NCBI RefSeq assembly: GCF_030655195.1
Contig: NZ_JAURWA010000044.1
Coordinates: forward strand, 1 to 64,000
Direction: 5' to 3'
DNA length: 64,000 nucleotides
From: Patulibacter sp.
GTDB taxonomy: Bacteria > Actinomycetota > Thermoleophilia > Solirubrobacterales > Solirubrobacteraceae
This document shows positions 41,114 through 48,877 of the stretch, piece after piece (position 1 is the first letter of the stretch; every line of letters begins with the position of its first letter). Made by a program: the position numbers and the translations under genes. The notes beneath the pieces are model-generated. The model was given only the letters and a program-made list of their open reading frames with translations. It ran no database searches and was not told the origin of the DNA.

Positions 41114-41475
41114 GCACCGGCACCCTCCTGCTCGTGGGGCTCGGCGGCGCCCTCGGCACGGTCCTGCGGTACCTCGTCGACACGACCGTCGCCCGGCGGT
41201 GGCCGGGCGCGTTCCCGACCGGCACCCTGGTCGTCAACCTCACCGCCGCGCTCCTGCTGGGCCTCCTCGTGGGGCTGACCTCGTCGACGACCACGACCCT
41301 GGTCGTCGGTGTCGGCCTGCTCGGCGGCTACTCGACGTTCTCGACCTGGATGCTCGAGACCCACCGCCTGGCGCAGGACGGCGCGCTGCGGCTGGCCGCG
41401 CTGAACGTCGCCCTCCCCGCGACCGCGGGTCTCCTGGCGGTCCTGGTCGGCCGGGCGCTCGGCCGGCTGCTCTGA
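41110..41475 (+). CDS. crcB: Fluoride ion channel CrcB/Fluc, subunit 2
   Basis: 121 aa. GGALGTVLRYLVD near residue 13, GTLVVNLTAALLLG and GLLGGYSTFSTWMLET are the counterparts of the subunit 1 motifs. Paired actinobacterial Fluc subunits form a dual-topology heterodimer. The GTG start overlaps the TGA of subunit 1. The last codons lie inside the first unit of a 59-bp tandem repeat, so the gene's end was copied downstream. Confidence 0.9.
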   Translation: MSTGTLLLVGLGGALGTVLRYLVDTTVARRWPGAFPTGTLVVNLTAALLLGLLVGLTSSTTTTLVVGVGLLGGYSTFSTWMLETHRLAQDGALRLAALNVALPATAGLLAVLVGRALGRLL

Positions 41476-41637
41476 CCCCCGGGGGCGACCGTGGGCCGCG
41501 GCGACCTCGGGCCTCGGGCGGCCGGCTGCTCCGACCCCCGGGGTCGACCGTGGGCCGCGGCGACCTCGGGCCCCGGGCGGCCGGCTGCTCCGACCCCGAG
41601 GTGTCGACCACCGGACCGCCCCGACCTCAGGCCCCGG
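41461..41637. repeat. Three 59-bp tandem repeats spanning the crcB/marR gene ends
   Basis: Units begin at 41461, 41520 and 41579 with GGCCGGCTGCTC. Unit 1 contains the last codons and stop of crcB subunit 2; unit 3 runs into the last codons of the convergent marR gene (stop at 41627). Units 1 and 2 differ at only a few positions; unit 3 is more diverged. Confidence 0.85.
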
Positions 41638-42136
41638 CGTCCGCCGCCCCGTCCCCCGCGTCGAGCCGTTCGAGGTGCGCCGCGAGGGTCCGCATCGCGG
41701 CCGCCACCTCCGCCTGCCGGTCGGCGTCGAGGGCGTCGACGAAGACCTCCTTCACCGTCCGGAGGTGGGGCCCCGAGGCCGCCCGGAGCGCGGCCAGCCC
41801 CTCCGGGGTCAGGTGCACCTCGGTGCCGCGCTGGTCGCGGACGGAGGGCTCCCGGCGGACGAGACCGCGGGCGCACATGCGGGTGATCTGGTGCGACAGC
41901 CGGCTGCGCTCCCAGAAGACCGTCGTCGCCAGCTCGGTCGTCCGGAGCCACCGGTCGTCGGCCTCCGCGAGCGCGAGCAGCACCGCGTAGTCGCCCGCCG
42001 ACAGGCCCGAGTCCGTCTGGATCGCCCGATCGATCCGCGCCTTGACGGCGATCGACGTCTCGATGAACAGCCGCCAGGCCTCGAGCTCCGTCGCCGTCGG
42101 CCGTCCGGCCCGTCCCCGTGGAGCCGGGTCAGCCAT
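41627..42136 (-). CDS. MarR-family transcriptional regulator
   Basis: 169 aa. The winged helix is recognised from SAGDYAVLLALAEADDRWLRTTELATTVFWERSRLSHQITRMCARGLVRREPSVRDQRGTEVHLTPEG, with the DxRG wing. The N-terminal and C-terminal helices form the dimer interface. I place the start at ATG 42136. The region to the divergent acetyltransferase gene contains an inverted repeat (42149-42160) as a probable operator, so it likely controls itself and the acetyltransferase/ferredoxin pair. Its C-terminal codons overlap the last unit of the 59-bp repeat. Confidence 0.88.
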   Translation of the reverse strand: MADPAPRGRAGRPTATELEAWRLFIETSIAVKARIDRAIQTDSGLSAGDYAVLLALAEADDRWLRTTELATTVFWERSRLSHQITRMCARGLVRREPSVRDQRGTEVHLTPEGLAALRAASGPHLRTVKEVFVDALDADRQAEVAAAMRTLAAHLERLDAGDGAADAGA

Positions 42137-42148
42137 CGTGTAGCTTCC

Positions 42149-42160
42149 GTGACACGTCAC
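42149..42160. promoter_or_regulatory. Probable MarR operator
   Basis: GTGAC-AC-GTCAC, two perfect 5-bp arms with a 2-bp centre, located between the divergent marR and acetyltransferase starts. Confidence 0.55.
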
Positions 42161-42204
42161 CAAACGTAGCGCGCAGCCCGGCGCCACCACCGATCGAGAG
42201 CTCC

Positions 42205-42507
42205 ATGTCCGAGACCCGAAACGACGAGCAGGCCAACCGGTACGAGATCGTCGAGGACGGCGTCGTCGCCGGCTTCGCCGAGTACGCGCTGGTCCGCGGC
42301 GAGCGGATCGTCTTCACGCACACGGAGATCGACCCGGCGTTCGAGGGCCGCGGACTGGGCTCGACGCTGATCGGCTTCGCCCTGGAGGACGCACGCGCGA
42401 AGGAGCAGGTCATCGTCCCCATCTGCCCGTTCGTGGCGAAGTACGTGCACCGGCACCCCGAGTACGTGCCGTTCCTCGACGAGCGGATCCGGAAGGCCTT
42501 CGAGTGA
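42205..42507 (+). CDS. Small GNAT-like N-acetyltransferase (COG2388/YjdJ type)
   Basis: 100 aa. VVAGFAEYALVRGERIVFTHTEIDPAFEGRGLGSTLIGFALEDAR shows the acetyl-CoA loop GRGLGS; VPICPFVAKYVHRHPEYV is the conserved C-terminal half of this short GNAT group. ATG 42205 is preceded by GAGAG. The next gene overlaps by GTGA and encodes a mono-cluster ferredoxin-like protein, a pairing often seen with this group. It is probably regulated by the divergent MarR protein. Confidence 0.85.
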   Translation: MSETRNDEQANRYEIVEDGVVAGFAEYALVRGERIVFTHTEIDPAFEGRGLGSTLIGFALEDARAKEQVIVPICPFVAKYVHRHPEYVPFLDERIRKAFE

Positions 42508-42782
42508 GCACGCAGGAGCCCGTCGCCGGCGGACCGCCCGCCGGCGTCCGGAGCTACGCGCTCCCGGACGGCCGCACCGCCGTGACGTTCGAGGCGGCCC
42601 TGTGCCGCCATGCGGCCGAGTGCGTGCGCGGCCTGCCCGCGGTCTTCGACACCAGCAAGCGCCCGTGGATCCAGCCCGACCGTGCCCCGGCGGACGCCGT
42701 CGTGGAGGTCGTGGGCCGGTGCCCGACCCGCGCGCTGAAGATCGTCCGGGAGGGCGACGCGGGCGCGGACTCCGGCGGCTGA
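42504..42782 (+). CDS. Divergent [4Fe-4S] mono-cluster domain protein
   Basis: 92 aa. The pattern CRHAAEC, then GLPAVFD, RPWIQPDRA and GRCPTRAL matches the small Fer4_19-type domain, with Cys residues that could hold a [4Fe-4S] cluster or bind a related ligand. It starts at a GTG overlapping the acetyltransferase stop. Function is not established; the two genes form one unit followed by a palindromic repeat array. Confidence 0.78.
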   Translation: MSTQEPVAGGPPAGVRSYALPDGRTAVTFEAALCRHAAECVRGLPAVFDTSKRPWIQPDRAPADAVVEVVGRCPTRALKIVREGDAGADSGG

Positions 42783-42812
42783 CGGGCCTCGATCGACCGC
42801 GCAGGCGACACC

Positions 42813-42973
42813 GATCCAGGTCTCACCCGGCGCCCCGCACCGAGACGCGCATCAGAGACCGCAGGCGACACCAATCCACGTCTCACCCGGCGCCCCGCAC
42901 CGAGACCCGGATCAGAGGCCGCGGGCGGTACTGATCCGGGTCTCAGTCCCCGGGCCGCATCGAGACCTGGATC
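42813..42973. repeat. Three 60-bp tandem units with exact inverted repeats
   Basis: The sequence repeats with a period of exactly 60 bp. Each unit holds a GATCC-x2-GTCTC arm and a GAGAC-x2-GGATC arm. GATCCAGGTCTC (42813-42824) is the exact complement of GAGACCTGGATC (42962-42973), and GAGACCCGGATC (42902-42913) of GATCCGGGTCTC (42933-42944). It fills the gap between two convergent genes, so it could serve as a bidirectional terminator. Confidence 0.85.
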
Positions 42974-43054
42974 GTGGACGACCCGCACCCGCCCCCGCTC
43001 CCGAGGGACGGGCCCCACGACGGGCCGACCCCGCCCGGCCAGATGCCCCGCGGC

Positions 43055-43486
43055 TCAGCTCAGCTGCTTCTCCAGCCCCTCGCGCGCCTCGTTGCCGATG
43101 CGCTTGAGGAACAGGGCCATCACGGGCTCGGCGACCTTGCGCGCGCCCTTGAGCGAGATCTCGACCTCGTAGGTGACGGTCGAGCCGGCGCCCTCGGGGG
43201 CGACGGTGATCGTGTCGATCGAGACCAGGCTGTCGGTCTCGGCGCGCAGGACGACCTTCTGGCCGTCGACGAGCTCGATCGTCTCGTAGTCGAGCTCGAC
43301 CTTCGTCATGCCGCTGCCCTGCACGACGTGGAACGTCGCGCCGACGCGGACCGGGTCACCGGTGCTGGTGACCGAGGTCTCGGTGATGTTCGGGTCCCAG
43401 TCCTTCGTGTTGGAGAAGTCCGCCATGTACGGGAAGACCTCGCCGACGGGCTTGGGGCTGTTCACGGTTCCGGTGTAGGTGGGCAT
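43055..43486 (-). CDS. SRPBCC (START-like) family protein
   Basis: 143 aa: N-terminal TYTGTVNSPKPVGEVFPYMADFSNTKDWDPNI, a central antiparallel sheet (VDGQKVVLRAETDSLVSIDTITV, GSTVTYEVEISLKG) and the C-terminal long helix ending in GNEAREGLEKQLS. The fold holds hydrophobic ligands; as a polyketide-cyclase/dehydrase-like protein its role is unknown. TAGACC lies six nt before ATG 43486 with no ribosome site, indicating a leaderless message. It is divergent from an alpha/beta hydrolase. Confidence 0.85.
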   Translation of the reverse strand: MPTYTGTVNSPKPVGEVFPYMADFSNTKDWDPNITETSVTSTGDPVRVGATFHVVQGSGMTKVELDYETIELVDGQKVVLRAETDSLVSIDTITVAPEGAGSTVTYEVEISLKGARKVAEPVMALFLKRIGNEAREGLEKQLS

Positions 43487-43655
43487 GTCCGGGGTCTACC
43501 CTCAGCGACGCGAGAGACTCGCGATCGGGCCGGCGATCGTCCCCGGCGTCGCGGCCGATCCGCTGCCCCGCCCCCTCCGTCACCGCGACACGCCCCCGCC
43601 CGCCGGCGTGTCCGACGCCACGGGCGACCCGGCCCACCGCCCGTAGGATCGCGCC

Positions 43656-44498
43656 ATGCCCGACCCGGTCCGCACCCACGTCGTCACCGTCGCGGGGGTC
43701 CGGACGCCCGTCGCCGAGCGGGGGCCGGCCGACGCGACCGAGGCCGTGGTGTTCGTCCACGGCAACCCGGGCGCCGGGGAGGACTGGGCCGGGTTGCAGG
43801 GTCGGCTGCCCGACGGGATCCGGGCGATCGCGCCCGACATGCCGGGCTTCGGGTCCGCCGACGCGCCGGAGGACTTCGACTACACCGTGGACGGCTACGC
43901 GACGCACCTGGCGGGCCTCCTCGACGCGCTCGGGATCACGCGGGCGCACCTCGTGCTCCACGACTTCGGGGGCCCCTGGGGGCTCGCCTGGGCCGCCCGC
44001 CGTCCCGCGCAGGTGGGGAGCCTCGTGCTGCTGAACACCGGGGCGCTCGTCGACTACTCCTGGCACCGCCTCGCGCGGATCTGGCGGACGCCGGTGGTCG
44101 GCGAGATCCTGATGGCCCTGTCGTTCCGCCCCGTCCTCGAGCGGGCCCTCGCGCTCGAGAACCCGCGCCTCCCGAAGGCGGACCTCGTCCGCGTCGCGGG
44201 GCAGCTCACCTCCCCCGGGACCAAGCGCGCCGTGCTGCGGCTCTACCGCGCGACGGACCCCGCCGGCATGGCCGCGGACATCGAGGCGCTGCGGGCCGTC
44301 GAGGCGCCGGTGCTGGTCGTCTGGGGCACGGACGACCGCTACATCCCGGCGGTGCAGGCGGTCCGGCAGCGCCGGACGTTCCCGCAGGCGCACGTCGAGA
44401 CCCTCGACGGCCTGGGCCACTGGGCGTTCCTCGAGGAGCCCGAGCAGGTGGCGTCCTTCGTCGTGCCGTTCCTGCAGGAGCACGCGACCGCGGGGTAG
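43656..44498 (+). CDS. Alpha/beta hydrolase with Asp nucleophile (epoxide hydrolase / haloalkane dehalogenase-like)
   Basis: 280 aa. FVHGNPGAGEDWAGL (oxyanion), VLHDFGGPWGL with nucleophile-elbow Asp, WGTDDRYIP with the acid Asp and GLGHWAFLEEPE with the base His. A cap domain lies between residues about 130 and 205. An Asp nucleophile fits epoxide hydrolases and haloalkane dehalogenases rather than esterases. TAGGAT six nt before ATG 43656 and lack of a ribosome site indicate leaderless translation. Confidence 0.82.
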   Translation: MPDPVRTHVVTVAGVRTPVAERGPADATEAVVFVHGNPGAGEDWAGLQGRLPDGIRAIAPDMPGFGSADAPEDFDYTVDGYATHLAGLLDALGITRAHLVLHDFGGPWGLAWAARRPAQVGSLVLLNTGALVDYSWHRLARIWRTPVVGEILMALSFRPVLERALALENPRLPKADLVRVAGQLTSPGTKRAVLRLYRATDPAGMAADIEALRAVEAPVLVVWGTDDRYIPAVQAVRQRRTFPQAHVETLDGLGHWAFLEEPEQVASFVVPFLQEHATAG

Positions 44499-44579
44499 GC
44501 GGGGCGGAACCCGTGCCCCACCGGGGTCCCGGCGAAAGCGGAGCGATCGATCCGTCTTCACACCCCAGAAACGGAGTGC

Positions 44580-44614
44580 GCGATCCGGTCGTGCTACGGT
44601 CTCAACCGGATCGC
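44580..44614 (+). promoter_or_regulatory. Promoter with 10-bp inverted repeat flanking the -10 of an MFS gene
   Basis: GCGATCCGGT (44580-44589) and ACCGGATCGC (44605-44614) are exact complements, with the candidate -10 TACGGT (44595-44600) between them. This is a typical TetR-family operator layout; a TetR gene lies downstream at 46368. A short hairpin (GCTCCGC/GCGGAGC, just after 44615) follows in the leader. Confidence 0.65.
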
Positions 44615-44696
44615 ATGCTCCGCTTCATCGCGGAGCCTGCGCAGACACCCGCGGGAGCCTCGCCCGCGCGCCCCAAGACCTCGCAGGAGACGCCGT

Positions 44697-46199
44697 ATGA
44701 GTACCGCCCCAACCACCAACAGGCGCGACATGATCGCCCTCTACGTCCTGTGCCTCGGGATGCTGATGATCGTCCTCGACGGGACGATCGTGAACACCGC
44801 GCTGCCCGTCCTGAAGGACAGCCTGAACTTCTCGGACGGCAACCTGACCTGGGTGCTGAACGCCTACCTGATCCCGTTCGGCGGCCTGCTGATGCTGTCG
44901 GGCCGCATCGGTGACCTGATCGGCCAGCGCCGCATGTTCCTCTGGGGCATGTCGCTCTTCACCTTCGCGTCGCTGCTCTGCGGCCTCGCGGAGAGCCAGG
45001 AGGTGCTGATCGGTGCTCGCTTCCTGCAGGGCGTCGGCGGCGCGCTGGGCTCGTCGGTGATCCTCGGGATGATCATCACGATGTTCCAGGAGCCCCGCGC
45101 ACAGGGCGAGGCGATCGGCATCTACTCGTTCGTCGCCTCGGCCGGCGGGTCCGTCGGGCTGCTGCTCGGCGGCGTCCTGACCGACCTCCTCTCCTGGCAC
45201 TGGATCTTCTTCGTCAACCTGCCCATCGGTGTCGCGACCGTCGTCCTGGCCTACCGCCTCGTGCCGCACCGCCCCGGCCTCGGCCTGAAGGAGAACAAGG
45301 TCGACGTGCCCGGTGCGCTCATGCTCACCGGCGGCCTCATGATCGCCGTCTACGCCATCGTCGGCGTGGAGAAGGAGGGCTGGGGCTCGACGCAGACCCT
45401 CGGCCTCGCCGCGATCGCCCTGGTCCTGCTGGTCGGCTTCGTCGTCCGCCAGGCCCGGATCGCGCACCCGCTGCTGCCGCTGCGGATCTTCCGCTCGCGC
45501 AACGTGACGGGCGCCAACCTGGTGCTGCTCGGCGTCCTCGCCGGCATGTTCTCGGTCTTCTTCTTCGGCGCCCGGTACGCCGGTGAGGTCCTGGGCTACA
45601 GCCCGGTGGAGATCGGCTTCGCGTTCCTGCCGCTGACCCTGCTGATCGGCCTCGTCTCGACGAAGCTCGCCCAGCCGGTGTCCGAGCGCTTCGGGCCGCG
45701 GCGCGTCCTGATCGGCGGGCTGACCTCGATCGTCGCCGCGGTCCTGCTGTTCACGCAGACCCCGGTCGACGGGAACTACTTCGTCAACGTCCTGCCGTCG
45801 ATGCTGCTCCTCGGCCTCGGTGCCGGCCTGAGCTTCACGTCGATCATGGGCCTGGCGATGTCGGGTGCGACCCCGGAGGACTCCGGCATCGCGTCGGGTC
45901 TGGTGAACACGTCGATGCAGGTCGGCGGCGCCATCGCGCTGTCGGTCCTGGCGACGTTCGCCGCCGAGCGCACCACCTCGAAGCTCGCCGACGGTGCCAA
46001 CCAGCTGGAGGCCCTGAACTCGGGCTTCCACGTCGCCTACCTCATCGCGGCGGGCATCGTGGGTCTCGCGATCGTCGCGGCGGTGCTGATCCTCGAGGAC
46101 GAGAAGGCGCCTTCCGGTGACGCGGCCGCCGTCGCGCCGTCGGAGTTCGGCCACCACGAGGACCAGGCCGACGCCCGCGTCCTCTCCGAGGTCGGCTGA
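44697..46199 (+). CDS. MFS drug-efflux transporter, DHA2 (EmrB/QacA) type
   Basis: 500 aa with about 14 hydrophobic segments. GTIVNTALPVLKDSL in helix 1, GRIGDLIGQRR (motif A) near residue 78, FLQGVGGALGSSVILGMI and the motif C-like SAGGSVGLLLGGVLTD. An acidic C-terminal tail ends the protein. ATG 44697 has AGGAGA at a good distance. The upstream operator and the following TetR gene on the same strand suggest control by that regulator. Confidence 0.92.
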   Translation: MSTAPTTNRRDMIALYVLCLGMLMIVLDGTIVNTALPVLKDSLNFSDGNLTWVLNAYLIPFGGLLMLSGRIGDLIGQRRMFLWGMSLFTFASLLCGLAESQEVLIGARFLQGVGGALGSSVILGMIITMFQEPRAQGEAIGIYSFVASAGGSVGLLLGGVLTDLLSWHWIFFVNLPIGVATVVLAYRLVPHRPGLGLKENKVDVPGALMLTGGLMIAVYAIVGVEKEGWGSTQTLGLAAIALVLLVGFVVRQARIAHPLLPLRIFRSRNVTGANLVLLGVLAGMFSVFFFGARYAGEVLGYSPVEIGFAFLPLTLLIGLVSTKLAQPVSERFGPRRVLIGGLTSIVAAVLLFTQTPVDGNYFVNVLPSMLLLGLGAGLSFTSIMGLAMSGATPEDSGIASGLVNTSMQVGGAIALSVLATFAAERTTSKLADGANQLEALNSGFHVAYLIAAGIVGLAIVAAVLILEDEKAPSGDAAAVAPSEFGHHEDQADARVLSEVG

Positions 46200-46202
46200 G
46201 GT

Positions 46203-46253
46203 GCCGGGGCGGGACCGACCGGCGGCGCGCGTCGCCGGCCCGCCCGCCCCGGC
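46203..46253 (+). terminator. Hairpin terminator after the MFS gene
   Basis: GCCGGGGCGGG (46203-46213) pairs exactly with CCCGCCCCGGC (46243-46253), starting 4 nt after the stop codon. Confidence 0.6.
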
Positions 46254-46259
46254 GGCGGG

Positions 46260-46275
46260 GTCCACCGCGGTGGAC
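46260..46275. promoter_or_regulatory. 16-bp perfect palindrome upstream of the TetR gene
   Basis: GTCCACCGCGGTGGAC reads the same on both strands. It is about 80 bp before the TetR promoter, so it may be a regulator site or part of the terminator region. Confidence 0.4.
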
Positions 46276-46367
46276 GCCCGCGCGCGGACGCCCCACGCCC
46301 CGACGGGCGGCGCGCCGGATCGCCCGGACCGCACCGCCCGGCGGGCCCCGTCGGTTAGCCTCACCTC

Positions 46368-47072
46368 ATGAGCACGGTGATCGTGGAGAGCGCTCCCGAG
46401 CAGGAGGGCACCGAGGACGTCGCCCGGCCGCTCCGCGCCGACGCCCGGCGCAACCGCGAGCGGGTGCTCGCCGCGGCCACCGAGGTCTTCGCCGAGCAGG
46501 GCGCCGAGGCCAGCGTGGCCGAGATCGCGCGCCGCGCCGGCGTCGGTGCCGGGACGCTCTTCCGGCACTTCCCGACGAAGCACGACCTGCTCCTCGCCAC
46601 CCTGGAGGTCGGCTTCGACGACGTCCAGGCCGCCATCGAGCACGCCGAGACCTTCGACGACGGCTGGCAGGGCCTCGTCCACGTCCTGACGGTCTGCGCC
46701 GAGATCCAGGCGCGCGACCGCGGCTTCCTCGAGTCCGTCGGCCCCGAGCTCTTCCAGGAGCCGACCCTGCAGCGCCGCAACGCCCAGCGCATGGCGTCGC
46801 TCAGCGCGGTCCTGCAGCGCGCCCAGGCCGACGGCCTCGTGCGCGACGACCTGCGGGCCGAGGACGTGCCGTTCCTGATCAGCGCGGTCGGCGGCGCGAC
46901 GGGCAAGTGCGCCCGCGGCGGCGCGATCGACCCCGAGCTGTGGCGCCGCTACCTCGGCATCGTCCTCGACGGCATGCGCCCGGCCGGCGCGTCCCCGCTC
47001 CCGGTCGACGCCCCGACGTTCGAGCAGCTGACGTCGTCGTGCCAGGCGACCGCGGTGTCCGGGACGGACTGA
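46368..47072 (+). CDS. TetR-family transcriptional regulator
   Basis: 234 aa. The DNA-binding domain is RNRERVLAAATEVFAEQGAEASVAEIARRAGVGAGTLFRHFPTKHDLLLA (residues about 29-78). The C-terminal domain resembles the TetR_C group with GRAGDPELWRRYL-like end. TAGCCT six nt before ATG 46368 and no ribosome site suggest a leaderless message. It follows the MFS pump whose promoter carries a TetR-like inverted repeat. Confidence 0.9.
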   Translation: MSTVIVESAPEQEGTEDVARPLRADARRNRERVLAAATEVFAEQGAEASVAEIARRAGVGAGTLFRHFPTKHDLLLATLEVGFDDVQAAIEHAETFDDGWQGLVHVLTVCAEIQARDRGFLESVGPELFQEPTLQRRNAQRMASLSAVLQRAQADGLVRDDLRAEDVPFLISAVGGATGKCARGGAIDPELWRRYLGIVLDGMRPAGASPLPVDAPTFEQLTSSCQATAVSGTD

Positions 47073-47145
47073 GCCCGGGCCCTCGGGCCGGCTCCCGGGT
47101 CGGGCGCGGGCCCCCACCGGGCGCGGCCTCGGTGTGCCGGTCGCG

Positions 47146-47997
47146 TCAGCCGGCGGGCGCGAAGCGCTGGTCGCCGACGACCCGCAGCAGGTCGAGCTTC
47201 TCCCGGTCCTCGCTGCCCGGGACGGCGGTGTAGACGAGCAGGAACTGGCCCTCCCCCTCGCAGGCGAGGCGTTGACAGTTCAGCGTGATCGCGCCGACGG
47301 CGGGGTGGATCTTGCGCTTCGCGGCGTCCATGCGGACGGAGACGTCGTGCTCGTCCCAGAGCGCGGCGAACGCGGGGCTGCGCCGGCGGAGTTCGGCGAC
47401 GAGGTCGCGGACCTCGGGGTCGTCGGGCGTCCGGGCCGCGGCGGCGCGCAGCCCGCCGACGAAGACGCGGGCGTGGTGGTCGTGGTCCTCCGCGGGGTAG
47501 CCCGCCCGCTCCTCCGGTCCCGCGAACCAGCGGAAGCAGATGCTCCGGGCGTGCCCCGTGAAGGTGGCGTGGTCGCCGTTGAGCGCGACGGCCATCGGGT
47601 TCTGGGCGAGGGTCCGACCGAGGTCGTCGACGACCTGCGCCGGCGTGTCGAGCCGGTCGAGCACGTGCAGAAGCGCCGGGCTCACGTGGCCGGAGCGCCC
47701 GTCCCGCGCCGGGGCGGTGTGGCCCGCGAGACGGAAGAGGTGGTCGCGCTCGTCCTGCGACAGGCGGAGGCCCCGGGCGATCGCCGCGAGCATGCTCTCC
47801 GACGGCTGCGGCCCGCGGCCCTGCTCCAGGCGCGCGTAGTAGTCCGTGGACATGCCCGCGAGCGACGCGACGTCCTCGCGGCGCAGGCCCGGCGTCCGAC
47901 GACGCGGTCCGGGGTGCAGGCCGACGTCCCGGGGCTGCAGCACCGCGCGGCGGCGGCGCAGGAAGTCGGCGAGCTCCGGGCGGTCCACGCTCCCCAT
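47146..47997 (-). CDS. Helix-turn-helix regulator with MmyB-like ligand domain
   Basis: 283 aa. N-terminal XRE-type HTH: RRTPGLRREDVASLAGMSTDYYARLEQGRGPQPSESML. The C-terminal MmyB-like domain has RSICFRWFAGPEERAGYP, VGGLRAAAARTPDDPEVRDLVAEL and a final NCQRLACEGEGQFLLVYTAVPGS; this group binds fatty-acid-like ligands. Such regulators are usually divergent from an SDR, as here. The ATG at 47997 is the first Met of the HTH domain; the start is not confirmed by a ribosome site. Confidence 0.88.
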   Translation of the reverse strand: MGSVDRPELADFLRRRRAVLQPRDVGLHPGPRRRTPGLRREDVASLAGMSTDYYARLEQGRGPQPSESMLAAIARGLRLSQDERDHLFRLAGHTAPARDGRSGHVSPALLHVLDRLDTPAQVVDDLGRTLAQNPMAVALNGDHATFTGHARSICFRWFAGPEERAGYPAEDHDHHARVFVGGLRAAAARTPDDPEVRDLVAELRRRSPAFAALWDEHDVSVRMDAAKRKIHPAVGAITLNCQRLACEGEGQFLLVYTAVPGSEDREKLDLLRVVGDQRFAPAG

Positions 47998-48021
47998 GAT
48001 GCACCGGGGCCCGTACCGCAG

Positions 48022-48042
48022 CCAGGGATCGCCGGTCCCTGG
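48022..48042. promoter_or_regulatory. Probable operator between the MmyB-type regulator and the SDR
   Basis: CCAGGGA (48022-48028) and TCCCTGG (48036-48042) are exact 7-bp arms with a 7-bp spacer in the 94-bp divergent gap. Confidence 0.55.
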
Positions 48043-48091
48043 TTCCACGCTCCTCTTCCGCCCGGCGCGGCGGCGGAGCACCGTGGAGTCC

Positions 48092-48850
48092 ATGACCACT
48101 GCACCCATCGCCCTGATCACCGGCGGCAACCGCGGCATCGGCCGCAGCACCGCGATCGAGCTCGCCCGGGACGGCGTCGACGTCGTCCTGACCTACCGGA
48201 CCAACGAGGAGGAGGCCCGCGCCGTCGTCGGCGAGATCCAGGCGCTCGGCGCCACCGGTCGTGCGCTGCGGCTCGACACGAGCGTCGTCCCGAGCTTCGG
48301 CGCCTTCGCCGACGAGCTGCGCGGGACGCTGGACGACCTCGGGCGCGACGGCGTCGACCTGCTCGTCAACAACGCGGGCACCGGCCTCGCGCGGCCCTTC
48401 GCCGAGACCACGCCGGAGCAGTTCGACGAGATGGTCGACGTGCACCTCAAGGGCGTCTACTTCCTCACGCAGCGGCTGCTCGGGGTGCTCTCCGACGGGG
48501 CCATGATCGTCAACGTCTCGAGCGGCCTGACGCGGTTCTCCCACGCCGGCTCGTCCGCCTACGCCGTCGTCAAGGGCGGCGTCGAGGTGCTGAGCCGCTA
48601 CCTCGCGCTCGAGCTGGGCGGGCGCGGGATCACGGTCAACACCGTCGCGCCCGGGGCTGTCGCCACGGACTTCCGTGGTGGCGCGATCCGCGACTCGGCG
48701 CAGGTGCGCGAGATGATCGCGGCTGCCTCGCCCTTCGGCCGGGTGGCGGAGGCCGACGACGTCGGCACGGCGATCGCCGGTCTGTTCGCGAGCCGCAGCC
48801 GCTGGATCACGGGGCAGCGGATCGAGGTCTCGGGCGGGATGGCGCTCTGA
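48092..48850 (+). CDS. Short-chain dehydrogenase/reductase (SDR)
   Basis: 252 aa. TGGNRGIGRST (residues about 10-20), NNAGTG, Ser in VSSGLT and YAVVKGG carry the classical motifs. RTNEEEARAVVGE after the second strand fits NADP use. ATG 48092 is preceded by GGAG. It is divergent from the MmyB-type regulator that most likely controls it, a standard pairing in actinobacteria. Confidence 0.9.
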   Translation: MTTAPIALITGGNRGIGRSTAIELARDGVDVVLTYRTNEEEARAVVGEIQALGATGRALRLDTSVVPSFGAFADELRGTLDDLGRDGVDLLVNNAGTGLARPFAETTPEQFDEMVDVHLKGVYFLTQRLLGVLSDGAMIVNVSSGLTRFSHAGSSAYAVVKGGVEVLSRYLALELGGRGITVNTVAPGAVATDFRGGAIRDSAQVREMIAAASPFGRVAEADDVGTAIAGLFASRSRWITGQRIEVSGGMAL

Positions 48851-48877
48851 GGCCTCCGGACGGGCGGGAGACGCCGA

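Noticed and set aside
40649-41475. Functional link between the fluoride channel pair and the fluoroacetate-dehalogenase-like gene
   Set aside because: They are 38 kb apart, share no regulatory site, and the hydrolase lacks the His of the fluoride pocket.
42813-42973. A CRISPR array at the 60-bp repeats
   Set aside because: The whole 60-bp unit is repeated, there are no unique spacers, and no cas genes are present.
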